Source: Collinsella aerofaciens (GTDB lineage: Bacteria > Actinomycetota > Coriobacteriia > Coriobacteriales > Coriobacteriaceae). Taken from it: DNA of 64,000 nt. This document shows positions 50,128-59,154 of this stretch, piece after piece. Every line of letters begins with the position of its first letter. The stretch's first letter is position 1. Under the pieces are notes generated by a model, which ran no database searches, was not told where the DNA came from, and was given only the letters and a program-made list of their open reading frames with translations. Position numbers and translations under genes: made by a program. The stretch is taken from NCBI RefSeq assembly GCF_028207065.1, contig NZ_JAQLFP010000001.1, positions 102,077 through 166,076 on the forward strand. Reading direction: 5' to 3'.

Positions 50128-51276
50128 GTGTCGGAAAATAGGGATTACTACGAGGTACTTGGCGTCGACAAGGATGCCGACGCGCGGACGATTAAGCGCG
50201 CGTTTCTAAAGAAGGCCCGTACCGTACACCCGGACGTTTCGGACGACCCCGAGGCCGAGGCCAAGTTCAAGGAGCTCAACGAGGCCTATTCCGTTCTTTC
50301 CGATGAGCAGAAGCGTGCTAACTACGACCGTTACGGCACTGCCGACGGCCCTGGTGGTTCGGGCTACGTCGATATCAACGATATCTTTGGTGGTATGGGC
50401 ATGGACGACTTGTTCTCGTCGTTTTTTGGCGGCGGTGCCGGCGGTGGCGCCCGCAGCCGTCGCGAGCGTCGTCGCGGTCGTGACATGGCCATCTCGCTTT
50501 CGGTGACGCTCGAGGAGGCGGCGCTCGGCTGCAAAAAGACAATCAGCTATGACCGCCTTGCTCCTTGCGAGGACTGCAATGGCACCGGTAGGGCAGAGGG
50601 CGCACAGGAAAAGCAGTGCGGCCGCTGCCACGGCACGGGCTATGTCACGACGGTTCAGCGATCGTTTTTGGGCCAGGTTCAGTCTTCCTCGCCTTGCCCC
50701 GACTGCCATGGCGAGGGCACGGTTATCGACCATCCCTGCGAGACCTGCGATGGTCAGGGCCGCACGCCTTCGCATGAAAAGATTGACATCGATATTCCCG
50801 CCGGCGTTTCGACCGGTCGACAGCTGCGTGTGAGCGGCTTTGGCGAGGCCGGTCTTCGCGGCGAGCCTTCGGGCGACTTGATTGTCAACGTGCGCGTTGC
50901 CGACCATGAGCGCTTTAAGCGCAACGGTGACGACCTGTACCTGGTGAGCGATATCTCGATTGCGCAGGCTGCGCTCGGCTGCGAGATCGAGGTCGAGGGC
51001 ATTATGCCCGACGAGGTCGTTAAGGTGTGCGTCCCCGCCGGCGCCCAGTACGGCGACACCGTGAGCGTCAATAATTACGGCATGCCGCGCATTGGCGGTG
51101 GCGGTTCGCGTGGCCGCTTGATCGTGCAACTGCGCGTGGTCGTTCCCACCAATCTTTCCAATAAGCAGCGCGAGCTGCTCCGTGCTTTTGCCGATGAGAT
51201 GGGCGATGACGTCGCTTCCGGTAAGAAGTCGGTGACCGACCGTATCAAGAGTGCCCTCGACGATATCCTCGATTAA
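50128..51276 (+). CDS. dnaJ: Chaperone protein DnaJ, canonical
   Basis: 382-residue type I J protein, cochaperone of DnaK. The J domain (RDYYEVLGVDKDADARTIKRAF) has HPD in TVHPDVSDD. The G/F region includes FSSFFGGGAGGG. Four zinc repeats run from CEDCNGTG to CETCDGQG, and both C-terminal domains are complete (IDIPAGVSTGRQLRVSGFGEAG; VCVPAGAQYGDTVSVNNYG). GTG 50128 is chosen, with GGAAGGA 7 nt upstream. hrcA, grpE and dnaK are not adjacent. Confidence 0.95.
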   Translation: MSENRDYYEVLGVDKDADARTIKRAFLKKARTVHPDVSDDPEAEAKFKELNEAYSVLSDEQKRANYDRYGTADGPGGSGYVDINDIFGGMGMDDLFSSFFGGGAGGGARSRRERRRGRDMAISLSVTLEEAALGCKKTISYDRLAPCEDCNGTGRAEGAQEKQCGRCHGTGYVTTVQRSFLGQVQSSSPCPDCHGEGTVIDHPCETCDGQGRTPSHEKIDIDIPAGVSTGRQLRVSGFGEAGLRGEPSGDLIVNVRVADHERFKRNGDDLYLVSDISIAQAALGCEIEVEGIMPDEVVKVCVPAGAQYGDTVSVNNYGMPRIGGGGSRGRLIVQLRVVVPTNLSNKQRELLRAFADEMGDDVASGKKSVTDRIKSALDDILD

Positions 51277-51285
51277 GGAGCCCGC

Positions 51286-52578
51286 GTGCTCGCACCCCAT
51301 ATTTCCGTCGTCAACCTCGGCTGCCGTGTCAACCGGGTTGAGTCTGACCGTATCACTGCCGATCTTATGCGCCTGGGTTTTGCTATGGTGGAGCCCCAGG
51401 ATGCCGACCTGATCGTCATTAACACCTGTGCCGTTACGGGCGAGGCCGAGGCCAAGACCCGTAAGGCCGTTCGTCATGCGCTGGCCTATCCGGGCGAGCC
51501 TTACGTGGTCGTAACCGGCTGCGTCGTCAACCTGCATCCCGAGGAGCTGCTGGAGCTCTCCGATCGCGTGATCGCCGAGCCGTCCAAGATTGACGTCGCC
51601 GAGCGCGTCTGCGAGGTGCTGGGTGTTGAATCCGATAGCGTGCCCGCCTGTAGCGATGGCGACGTGGTCGATGCGCTCGGTCGCTCTCGCCTGGGCGTGA
51701 AGATTCAGGACGGCTGCAACCATCGCTGCACCTATTGCATTGTGTGGAAGGCACGCGGCCCCGAGCGCTCCGTGCCCGTCGAGTCCGTGCTCGAGCAAGT
51801 TCGCGAGGCCCAGGAGGCCGGCGTGCCCGAGGTGGTGCTGACCGGTGTGAACCTGGGTGCCTACGATGGCAAGAGCGCGACCGACGAGCATGTCGAAATC
51901 GATGAGCTGCTCGAGGCCATCATGGAGCGCACGTCTATTCCGCATGTGCGCATTTCCTCGGTCGAGCCCATGGATATCTCTGAGCGCCTGCTTAAGGTTA
52001 TGGCGCGCTATCCGCAGCGTATCGCCCCGTTTTTGCACCTGCCCGTGCAGTCCGGCTGCACGGCGACCTTGCATCGCATGGGCCGTCCCTATAGCGCCGA
52101 GGCGTTTGAGGATACGGTGCGCATGATTCGCGCCAACTTGCCTCAGGCGTCCCTTTCGTGCGACGTCATCGTCGGTTTTCCCGGTGAGACGGATGAGGAG
52201 TTCGAGGAGTCGCTGGCGCTATGCCGTCGCGTGGGCTTTTCGCGCATGCATGTGTTCCGCTACAGTAAGCGTCCCGGCACACTTGCCGCCGATATGCCCG
52301 ACCAGGTACCGCCAGAGGTTATGGCTGAGCGCAGCCGCCGTATGCGGGCCGCGGCGCAGGAACTCGCCATCGCCGATGTTCGTCGTCGCGTGGGAACCGT
52401 TGAGCGCGCCGTGCTCGAGTATGGTGACAACCTGACGCTCGGCTCGTTCCATCATGCCCGTCTTGACGATACCTGTGGACTTACAGCCCCGTGCCTGCTC
52501 GATGTTGCTATCATCGAAGTCGATGATTCCGGCTTGGTCCATGCGCGCAGGGAGGTTCATGGAAGCCTCGAAGATTAG
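51286..52578 (+). CDS. mtaB: tRNA t6A37 methylthiotransferase MtaB
   Basis: 430-residue radical SAM methylthiotransferase converting t6A to ms2t6A at position 37. The N-terminal cluster cysteines are in VVNLGCRVN, VINTCAVTG and VTGCVVN. The radical SAM motif is GCNHRCTYCIVWKARGPERS. The C-terminal TRAM-like domain follows RVGTVERAVLEYGDN. Length and the MtaB-type YCIVwkaRGpeRS sequence distinguish it from MiaB. GTG 51286 has AAGGAG. dnaJ-mtaB-phoH-ybeY order is conserved. Confidence 0.93.
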   Translation: MLAPHISVVNLGCRVNRVESDRITADLMRLGFAMVEPQDADLIVINTCAVTGEAEAKTRKAVRHALAYPGEPYVVVTGCVVNLHPEELLELSDRVIAEPSKIDVAERVCEVLGVESDSVPACSDGDVVDALGRSRLGVKIQDGCNHRCTYCIVWKARGPERSVPVESVLEQVREAQEAGVPEVVLTGVNLGAYDGKSATDEHVEIDELLEAIMERTSIPHVRISSVEPMDISERLLKVMARYPQRIAPFLHLPVQSGCTATLHRMGRPYSAEAFEDTVRMIRANLPQASLSCDVIVGFPGETDEEFEESLALCRRVGFSRMHVFRYSKRPGTLAADMPDQVPPEVMAERSRRMRAAAQELAIADVRRRVGTVERAVLEYGDNLTLGSFHHARLDDTCGLTAPCLLDVAIIEVDDSGLVHARREVHGSLED

Positions 52579-53545
52579 ACTTACCGTTCCCGAGGGGATT
52601 GATCCCTCGCGCGTTTTGGGCGCCGGCGACGGCGTCCTTCGTGCGCTCGAGAGCTTGGTTCGCGCCCACGTGGTCGCCCGTGGCGACAGTATCGCCGTGA
52701 GCGGTGACCCGGATGAGGTCGAGCTCGTGGTGCGCTTTTTTGAGCATGCTTTTCGCGAGGCGGCTGCCGGACGCACGCTGTCTGCCGACGATGTCTCGCG
52801 TTGCTTGGCTGTCCTGCGCGATGGAGAGCATGATGCCTCGTCGCTGCGCGATGACGTGCTGCTGTCGTATCGCGGCCGCGTTATTCGTCCCAAGACGCTC
52901 GGCCAAAAACGCTATGTTGACGCCATCCGCTCGCATACCATCACGTTTGGCCTGGGTCCCGCCGGTACCGGTAAGACCTATCTGGCCATGGCGCTCGCCG
53001 TTGCCGCGCTCAAGCGTCACGAGGTGGGTCGCCTAATCTTGACGCGCCCGGTTGTCGAGGCGGGGGAGAACCTGGGCTTTTTGCCCGGTACCCTCGAGGA
53101 AAAGATCGATCCGTACATGCGCCCGCTCTACGACGCCCTTTTTGACATGATGGATCGCGAGCGCACCGATGAGCTTATGGAACGTGGCGTGATCGAGATC
53201 GCCCCGCTCGCCTACATGCGCGGCCGTACGCTGAGCGATGCGTTCGTGGTGCTCGATGAGGCACAAAACACGACACCCGAGCAGATGAAGATGTTCCTGA
53301 CGCGCCTGGGCTTCAACTCCAAGTTCGTGATTACCGGCGACTTGAGTCAGCGCGACCTGGTGGGTCGTCGTGGCGGCTTGGCGGATGTCGAGAAGATTTT
53401 GGGCCGTGTCGACGATGTGGCATTTTCTCACCTCGAGCGTGCCGACGTGGTGCGTCATGCCCTGGTGGGTCGTATCGTCGAGGCATATGATGCTTATGAT
53501 GACGTGCGTGAGCAGCGTTCGCGCGACCGAAAGGAGTCCCGTTGA
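52559..53545 (+). CDS. phoH: PhoH-like ATPase (YbeZ type)
   Basis: 328 residues. The N-terminal KH-like half leads to a helicase-like ATPase with Walker A GPAGTGKT (residues 133-140), LTRPVVEAGENLGFLPG and Walker B FVVLDEAQNTTPEQMKMFLTRLG. It partners YbeY in rRNA processing and quality control. ATG 52559 lies inside the end of mtaB with GGGAGG just upstream. The stop overlaps the ybeY start. Confidence 0.94.
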   Translation: MEASKIRLTVPEGIDPSRVLGAGDGVLRALESLVRAHVVARGDSIAVSGDPDEVELVVRFFEHAFREAAAGRTLSADDVSRCLAVLRDGEHDASSLRDDVLLSYRGRVIRPKTLGQKRYVDAIRSHTITFGLGPAGTGKTYLAMALAVAALKRHEVGRLILTRPVVEAGENLGFLPGTLEEKIDPYMRPLYDALFDMMDRERTDELMERGVIEIAPLAYMRGRTLSDAFVVLDEAQNTTPEQMKMFLTRLGFNSKFVITGDLSQRDLVGRRGGLADVEKILGRVDDVAFSHLERADVVRHALVGRIVEAYDAYDDVREQRSRDRKESR

Positions 53546-54051
53546 GTGTATTGATCAGCAACGATGCCGAGCTCGATACGCTGCTCGACGCGCAAGAGGT
53601 GGAGCACATCTGCGAGGTCGTGCTTGCCGCCGAGGGCGTTGAGCGTGAAGTTGAGATTTCCCTTTCGTATGTCGACGAGGACGAGATGCACGAGCTCAAC
53701 CACGAGTGGCGCGGTATCGACCGCACCACCGATGTGCTCTCGTTTGAGTGCGATTCGGCCTTTGACGATGACATTCCCGCCGATGAGACGCTCGAGCTCG
53801 GCGATATTATCTTGGCCCCGCAGGTTATTGCCCGTCAGGCCCCCGGTTTTGGCAATAGTCCCGCTGATGAGTGCCGTCTGATGCTCGTACACGGAATGCT
53901 GCACCTGCTGGGCTATGACCACATCGAGGACGATGAGGCCGAGGTCATGGAGGCCCGCGAGGACGCCATCCTGCGCGATCTGGCGCTCGAGCGCGGCGAG
54001 GACCCCAAGCTAGTCCACGTCGGCCCCATCACCAACCATGCCCACGACTAG
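53542..54051 (+). CDS. ybeY: Endoribonuclease YbeY
   Basis: 169-residue single-strand RNase for 16S 3' maturation. The zinc site HGMLHLLGYDH is complete, preceded by the characteristic EWRGIDRTTDVLSFECD. The start is TTG 53542, overlapping the phoH stop, with AAAGGAG 5 nt upstream; TTG 53551 is an alternative. Confidence 0.95.
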   Translation: MSVLISNDAELDTLLDAQEVEHICEVVLAAEGVEREVEISLSYVDEDEMHELNHEWRGIDRTTDVLSFECDSAFDDDIPADETLELGDIILAPQVIARQAPGFGNSPADECRLMLVHGMLHLLGYDHIEDDEAEVMEAREDAILRDLALERGEDPKLVHVGPITNHAHD

Positions 54052-54060
54052 GAGCCGTCT

Positions 54061-54438
54061 ATGATTCCCGGATCGAACAAGGACCATCCGTCCTTTTTAA
54101 AGTCGTTTTCTTACGCCATGGAGGGCTTCGTCACCGCCGTCAAGACCGAGCGCAACATTAAGGTCATGCTCGTGGCGGGCGTGTGCACCGTCATTGCCGG
54201 CTGCATCGTGGGGCTCGACATTGCCGAGTGGGCCACGATTATCATCTGTTGTGGCCTGGTGATTCACGGCGAGCTGTGCAACACCGCTATGGAGGCTATC
54301 GTCGACCTAGCGACCCAGGAGCTCCATCCGCTGGCCAAGCGTGCGAAGGACATCGCCGCCGCCTCTGTATACGTTCTTTCCATCACCGCCGCGATTGTGG
54401 GCGTGCTGGTATTTGCCCACGCGCTCGGCTTTATTTAG
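54061..54438 (+). CDS. dgkA: Diacylglycerol/undecaprenol kinase
   Basis: 125-residue trimeric membrane kinase of the DgkA family with three predicted helices. The active-site signature HGELCNTAMEAIVDLAT and the following AKRAKDIAAASVYV are intact. In Gram-positives the preferred substrate is usually undecaprenol, linking it functionally to uppS. The ybeY-dgkA-era order is the standard one. Confidence 0.92.
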   Translation: MIPGSNKDHPSFLKSFSYAMEGFVTAVKTERNIKVMLVAGVCTVIAGCIVGLDIAEWATIIICCGLVIHGELCNTAMEAIVDLATQELHPLAKRAKDIAAASVYVLSITAAIVGVLVFAHALGFI

Positions 54439-54450
54439 AAAGGGATTCCC

Positions 54451-55518
54451 ATGTCCGACAATATGCAGTCTACCGATGAGATTTTGGACGACGAGTCCCC
54501 GGATGCTAAGGCGACCGAGGCCTATGAGGAAGTCGAGGAGTTCGACCCGTTTGAGGGCATGAGCGACGAGGAGCTCGACGCCCTGTGCGATGAGGACGAC
54601 AGCCTCGCGGGCTTTGGCGACGTTGAGCCCGGTTTCCGCAGTGGCTTCGTGGCCTTGGTCGGCCGCCCCAACGCCGGTAAGTCAACGCTGCTCAACGCCT
54701 GCTATGGCAAAAAGGTCGCCATCACCTCGCCGGTGGCCCAGACGACCCGCCGCCGCATGCGCGCCGTCGTCAACCGCCCCGGCTACCAGCTGGTCTTTGT
54801 CGATACCCCGGGTATCCACAAGCCCAAGGACGGTCTAGGGTCCGAGCTGAACAAGAGCGCGCTGTTCGAGCTGAACGATGTCGATGTTGTCGCGTTTTTG
54901 ATTGATGCCACCAAACCGATCGGCAGGGGAGACGCCTGGGTTGCCGAGCGTGTCAAGAATGCCCGTTCCAAGAAGGTCCTGGTGCTCACCAAGGCCGATG
55001 AAGCCGACCCCGCACAGGTCATGGAGCAGCTTAAGGCCGCCCACGAGCTTATGGAATATGACGACGAGATCGTGACGTCGTCGGTCAAGAACTTTAACGT
55101 CGATGCCTTCATCGAGACCGTTGCGCACTTTTTGCCCGAGGGTCCGCGTTGGTTCCCCGAGGACATGGGTACCGACGCTTCCGACGAGACGCTCGTTGCC
55201 GAGTTTGTGCGCGAAAAGGTCTTGCGCCGCACCCGTGATGAGATTCCGCACTCCGTTGGCGTTATTTGCGATGCGCTCGAGCAGACCAAGAAGGTGCTGC
55301 GTGTGCACGCCACCATTTATGTCGAGCGTGAGGGCCAAAAGGGCATCATCATCGGCAAGGGCGGCGAGATGATCAAGCATATCGGTATCGACGCCCGTCG
55401 CGATCTTGAGCGCATCTTTGGCACGCAGGTCTTTTTGGAGTTGGACGTGAAGGTCAAGGCCGGTTGGCGCGACGACGAGGCTCAGATTCGCCGTTTTGGC
55501 TACAACGCCGAGGACTAA
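54451..55518 (+). CDS. era: GTPase Era with acidic N-terminal extension
   Basis: 355 residues. Era binds 16S rRNA and checks 30S assembly. G1 is GRPNAGKS at 71-78, G3 is DTPGIHKPKDGLGSELNKSA and G4 is TKAD. The C-terminal KH domain is ATIYVEREGQKGIIIGKGGEMIKHIGIDARRDLE. About 62 residues before the G domain are strongly acidic (EEVEEFDPFEGMSDEELDAL) and absent from the 300-residue standard protein. ATG 54451 has AAAGGGA; the SGFVALVGRPN core has no other good start. Confidence 0.95.
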   Translation: MSDNMQSTDEILDDESPDAKATEAYEEVEEFDPFEGMSDEELDALCDEDDSLAGFGDVEPGFRSGFVALVGRPNAGKSTLLNACYGKKVAITSPVAQTTRRRMRAVVNRPGYQLVFVDTPGIHKPKDGLGSELNKSALFELNDVDVVAFLIDATKPIGRGDAWVAERVKNARSKKVLVLTKADEADPAQVMEQLKAAHELMEYDDEIVTSSVKNFNVDAFIETVAHFLPEGPRWFPEDMGTDASDETLVAEFVREKVLRRTRDEIPHSVGVICDALEQTKKVLRVHATIYVEREGQKGIIIGKGGEMIKHIGIDARRDLERIFGTQVFLELDVKVKAGWRDDEAQIRRFGYNAED

Positions 55519-55533
55519 GGACGCGCAGCGCGC

Positions 55534-56283
55534 ATGGCAGGCTCCCGGACATATCGCACGAAGGTGCTCGTGCTCGACAAGACCAAGCTCAAAGAGACCG
55601 ATCTGATTCTGACGATGCTTGACGAGCGGGGTCGCCAGGTTCGTGCCGTGGCAAAGGGGGCCCGCAAACCCGGTGGGCGCTTGGCGGCGCGCTGCGAATT
55701 ATTCTGTACCGTCGATATGCTGCTCGCACATGGACGCTCGCTCGACGTTGTTTCTCAGGCCGAGCTTTTGGAAGCGCCACTCGGTGCCGCTCCTGACTAC
55801 GAGACGATCTGTGCCGCCAGCGCGATTGCCGAGGTTGCGCGCGTGTGCTCGTTCGAGGATGCCGAGGATCCATTTACCTTTGCCATCACGCAGCGGGCGC
55901 TCACGCTTGTCGGCTGCGGGCTCGACTCGGCACATATGGACCTGCTCGTGGCGGCCTTTGTCTTTAAGCTGCTGTCGCACGTTGGTTACCGCCCCGATTT
56001 CTCGGCATGCGTCTCGTGCGGCGATCCCATGCTCTCGCATTTCTCGGCCCAGGCCGGCGGGCTTCTGTGCGGGTCGTGCGCCTCGAGCGTGCCTGGCGCC
56101 GAGTTGGTATCGGTCGGCGAGGTCGCATGGCTGCGCGCTCTGATGTCCATGACATTCGATGCCCTTATGGACGAGCTGATCGATCCGCATACGGCTGCGT
56201 TTTTGCTGGGGCTTTCGCATGTTTGGGCCGCCACGCACACCGATCAGCGGCTCCGTGCGATGGAATTCATGTTGGGTCGGTGA
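55534..56283 (+). CDS. recO: DNA repair protein RecO
   Basis: 249 residues. RecO helps load RecA onto SSB-coated DNA. The N-terminal OB fold includes TKVLVLDKTKLKETDLILTMLDERGRQVRAVAKGARKPGG. The C-terminal zinc site is CVSCGDPMLSHFSAQAGGLLCGSC. ATG 55534 follows era by 15 nt. era-recO is a conserved pairing. Confidence 0.93.
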   Translation: MAGSRTYRTKVLVLDKTKLKETDLILTMLDERGRQVRAVAKGARKPGGRLAARCELFCTVDMLLAHGRSLDVVSQAELLEAPLGAAPDYETICAASAIAEVARVCSFEDAEDPFTFAITQRALTLVGCGLDSAHMDLLVAAFVFKLLSHVGYRPDFSACVSCGDPMLSHFSAQAGGLLCGSCASSVPGAELVSVGEVAWLRALMSMTFDALMDELIDPHTAAFLLGLSHVWAATHTDQRLRAMEFMLGR

Positions 56284-56421
56284 TGATGCGCAGGCGCGCG
56301 TCGCTTGTGGTAACATACCGACCTGTTGGTACCTCGACCTTGGATGTTCGCTCCACCGGCGGCTTCCCAGTCCGAGGCGAATGGAGTCGCCCACAGGCGA
56401 CGCGAAACGAAAGGTGAAACA

Positions 56422-56700
56422 ATGACTGTTTCCAAAGAGCGCAAGGCGGAGCTGACCGCCCAGTTCGGTAACTCCCCGGTCGATACCGGTAACCCCAAGG
56501 TTCAGGTCGCCATCCTGTCCGAGCGCATCAAGGAGCTGACCGAGCACATGAAGTCCCACCAGAAGGACTTCCACACCCGTCGTGGCCTGCTTATGCTCGT
56601 TGGCCGTCGTCGTCGTCTTCTCTCCTACATCAAGAAGAACGACATCGTCGAGTACCGTGAGCTCATCAAGGCTCTGGGCATCCGCGACAACATCCAGTAA
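56422..56700 (+). CDS. rpsO: 30S ribosomal protein S15
   Basis: 92-residue S15, primary 16S-binding protein, with FGNSPVDTGNPKVQVAILSERIKELTEHMKSHQKDFHTRRGLLMLVGRRRRLLSYIKK. ATG 56422 has AAAGGTGA. The 138-bp region upstream holds a possible -10, TAACAT (56311-56316). rpsO followed by pnp is a widespread arrangement. Confidence 0.97.
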   Translation: MTVSKERKAELTAQFGNSPVDTGNPKVQVAILSERIKELTEHMKSHQKDFHTRRGLLMLVGRRRRLLSYIKKNDIVEYRELIKALGIRDNIQ

Positions 56701-56716
56701 GGATTTGTACATGCTA

Positions 56717-56747
56717 AGAGCGTCCTGCGCAGCGGGGCGCTCTTTTT
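56717..56747 (+). terminator. Intrinsic terminator between rpsO and pnp
   Basis: AGAGCG-CC pairs with GG-CGCTCT around a GC-rich loop, followed by TTTTTG. Confidence 0.85.
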
Positions 56748-56779
56748 GTGTAAGGGCGTGAACAATCACGCTCTGAAGC

Positions 56780-56837
56780 GTGGCGGGGGCAGGGGGCCCG
56801 CGCCACATGAGAAGCCCGCAGGCAAGGGGCCTGTGGG
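56780..56837 (+). promoter_or_regulatory. Two stable hairpins in the pnp leader
   Basis: The first hairpin pairs 56780-56790 with 56796-56806 (GTGGCG/CGCCAC core). The second pairs CCCGCAGGC (56815-56823) with GCCTGTGGG (56829-56837), 13 nt before the start codon. PNPase leaders are autoregulated in other bacteria, which would fit, but that is not shown by the sequence. Confidence 0.5.
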
Positions 56838-56850
56838 GTAAAGGAGAACA

Positions 56851-59097
56851 ATGACACTCGTATCCAAGACCTTTGAGCTGTACGGCAAGACCTACACCTT
56901 TGAGTCCGGCGAGCTTGCCAAGCAGGCCACCGGCGCTTGTCTGGTCAAGCAGGGCGACACCACGATGCTCGACACCGTGGTCGTCTCCAAGGAGCGCAAG
57001 AATTACGACTTCTTCCCGCTGACCGTCGACTTCAACGAGAAGATGTACGCCGCCGGCCGTATCCCGGGTGGCTACCTTAAGCGCGAGGGCCGTCCCAGCG
57101 AGAAGGCCACGCTCACGGCTCGTATGATCGACCGTCCGATCCGCCCGAGCTTCCCGGACGGCTTCCGCAACGAGGTACATATCGTCGCTACCTCGCTCGT
57201 CGCCGACCAGGTCAACCCCTTTGACGTCATCAACGTCATGGGTGCTTCGCTGGCCATGACGCTCGGCGGCGTGCCCTTCGAGGGCCCGCTTGCCTGTGTG
57301 CGCATCGGCCGCAACGTGGAGACCGGCGAGTTTATCGTCAATCCCACCTATGAGGAGCGCGAGAACTCCGACCTGGACCTGGAGCTGGGCGGCTCTGCCG
57401 ACTTCATCTCGATGGTCGAGGCCGGCGCCGAGGAGATCTCCGAGGACGACATGCTTGCCGCCATGAAGTTTGGCCAGGAGGCCCTTGCCGCCTTCTGCCA
57501 AGCTCAAGACGAGTTCGTTGCCGAGTGGGAGCAGGTCAACGGCGCCATCGTCAAGAAGGAGTACCCGCTCGACCAGCCCGTCGAGGAGGTCCAGGAGCGC
57601 ATCTTCGCCCACTACGACGAGATGGCCGCCGCCCTTCGCGACGCCGACAAGCTCTCCCGTATCGGTAAGGTCGAGGCTCTGAAGGAGTCCATCCGCGCCG
57701 AGTTCACCGAGGAGGAGCAGGCCGCTTGGGAGCGCGAGATCCCCGTGGCGCTCAAGAAGCTCGAGAAGAAGGCCATGCGCACCATGGTCGTCGAGACCGG
57801 CGAGCGCGTCGACGGCCGTGCCGCCGATGAGATTCGCCCCATCATGGTGAAGGACAACTACCTGCCGCTCGTTCACGGCTCCGGCCTGTTCCAGCGTGGC
57901 CAGACCCAGGTGCTTTCCGTCCTGTCGCTCGGCATGCTCAACGAGGGTCAGCGTCTGGATACCATCGAGCCCACCGAGGGCAAGCGCTACATGCACCACT
58001 ACAACTTCCCGCCTTTCTGCACCGGCGAGACCGGCCGCATGGGCAGCCCCAAGCGCCGCGAGATCGGTCACGGAAACCTGGCCGAGCGCGCCTTGCTTCC
58101 GGTACTCCCCGACGAGAACGAGTTCCCCTACGCCATCCGCGTGGTCTCCGAGGTCATGGAGTCCAACGGCTCCTCTTCGATGGCGTCGACCTGCGGTTCC
58201 ACGCTCGCCCTTATGGACGGCGGCGTGCCCATTAAGCGCCCGGTCTCCGGTATCGCCATGGGCCTGATCCAGGAGGAGGGCAAGACCGTGGTCCTGTCCG
58301 ACATCCAGGGTCTCGAGGACTTCCTGGGCGACATGGACTTTAAGGTCACCGGCACCACCGAGGGCATCACCGCCCTGCAGATGGACAACAAGGCCACTGG
58401 CCTCACCTTCGACATCCTGGCCCGCGCTCTGCAGCAGGCCAAGGAGGGTCGTGCGTACATCCTGCAGAAGATGCTCGATGTGATCCCCGAGCCGCGCCAC
58501 ACCACGCGCAGCACCGCTCCGCGCATCGTTTCCATCCAGGTTCCGACCGACAAGATCCGCGACGTCATCGGTTCCGGCGGTAAGGTCATCCGCGGTATCC
58601 AGGACGAGACCGGCGCCTCGGTCGACATCCAGGAGGACGGCACCGTCTTTGTCGGCGGCACCGGCGAGTCCGTCGACCAAGCCGTCGAGCGTATCAAGCT
58701 CATCATCAAGGTTCCCGAGCCTGGCGAGGAGTACACCGGTCGCGTGGTCTCCATCCAGCCCTTCGGCGCCTTCGTCAACCTGCTGCCCGGTAAGGACGGC
58801 CTGCTGCACATCTCCCGCGTCGCCAAGGGCCGCGTGGAGAAGGTCGAGGATGTCCTCAACGTGGGCGACGAGGTCAAGGTCGTCGTCATCGAGGTCGACG
58901 ATCGCGGCAAGATCTCGCTCGATCGTCTGGATAAGCCCGAGGCCCCGGCTCGCGCCGAGGGTGCCTCCGAGGGCGACGGCGAGCACTTCCAGCGCCGTGA
59001 GCGTCCGCGTCGCGAGCGCTCCGAGCGCAGCGACCGTCCGCGCCGTCCCGGCGACAACGGAGGCCGCAAGCCCCGCCGCCACCACGACGCCGAGTAA
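56851..59097 (+). CDS. pnp: Polyribonucleotide nucleotidyltransferase (PNPase)
   Basis: 748-residue phosphorolytic 3'-5' exoribonuclease. Two RNase PH domains (TMLDTVVVSKERKNYDFFPLTVDFNEK; ALLPVLPDENEFPYAIRVVSEVMESNGSSSMASTCGSTLALMDGG) precede a KH domain (IRDVIGSGGKVIRGIQDETGA) and an S1 domain (GRVVSIQPFGAFVNLLPGKDGLLHIS). A 45-residue Arg-rich C-terminal tail (RRERPRRERSERSDRPRRPG) probably adds RNA or protein contacts. ATG 56851 has AAAGGAG. Confidence 0.97.
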   Translation: MTLVSKTFELYGKTYTFESGELAKQATGACLVKQGDTTMLDTVVVSKERKNYDFFPLTVDFNEKMYAAGRIPGGYLKREGRPSEKATLTARMIDRPIRPSFPDGFRNEVHIVATSLVADQVNPFDVINVMGASLAMTLGGVPFEGPLACVRIGRNVETGEFIVNPTYEERENSDLDLELGGSADFISMVEAGAEEISEDDMLAAMKFGQEALAAFCQAQDEFVAEWEQVNGAIVKKEYPLDQPVEEVQERIFAHYDEMAAALRDADKLSRIGKVEALKESIRAEFTEEEQAAWEREIPVALKKLEKKAMRTMVVETGERVDGRAADEIRPIMVKDNYLPLVHGSGLFQRGQTQVLSVLSLGMLNEGQRLDTIEPTEGKRYMHHYNFPPFCTGETGRMGSPKRREIGHGNLAERALLPVLPDENEFPYAIRVVSEVMESNGSSSMASTCGSTLALMDGGVPIKRPVSGIAMGLIQEEGKTVVLSDIQGLEDFLGDMDFKVTGTTEGITALQMDNKATGLTFDILARALQQAKEGRAYILQKMLDVIPEPRHTTRSTAPRIVSIQVPTDKIRDVIGSGGKVIRGIQDETGASVDIQEDGTVFVGGTGESVDQAVERIKLIIKVPEPGEEYTGRVVSIQPFGAFVNLLPGKDGLLHISRVAKGRVEKVEDVLNVGDEVKVVVIEVDDRGKISLDRLDKPEAPARAEGASEGDGEHFQRRERPRRERSERSDRPRRPGDNGGRKPRRHHDAE

Positions 59098-59121
59098 CAG
59101 CCGTACATAAGCAGCTCATGC

Positions 59122-59154
59122 AAGGGCGACTCCTAAGGGGTCGCCCTTTTGTTT
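59122..59154 (+). terminator. Intrinsic terminator after pnp
   Basis: AAGGGCGA (59122-59129) pairs with TCGCCCTT (59141-59148), then TTGTTT. Its 3' arm and T-tail also form the outermost part of palindrome A (59143-59291). Confidence 0.85.

Noticed and set aside
55699-59085. Very long open frame on the minus strand opposite recO, rpsO and pnp
   Set aside because: It spans three well-identified plus-strand genes and their intergenic regions and has low-complexity Gly/Leu/Asp composition. Such antisense frames arise from the strong GC-third-position codon bias. The same applies to 3070-6324 (-), 7238-10042 (-), 16993-18495 (-) and 28231-30876 (+).
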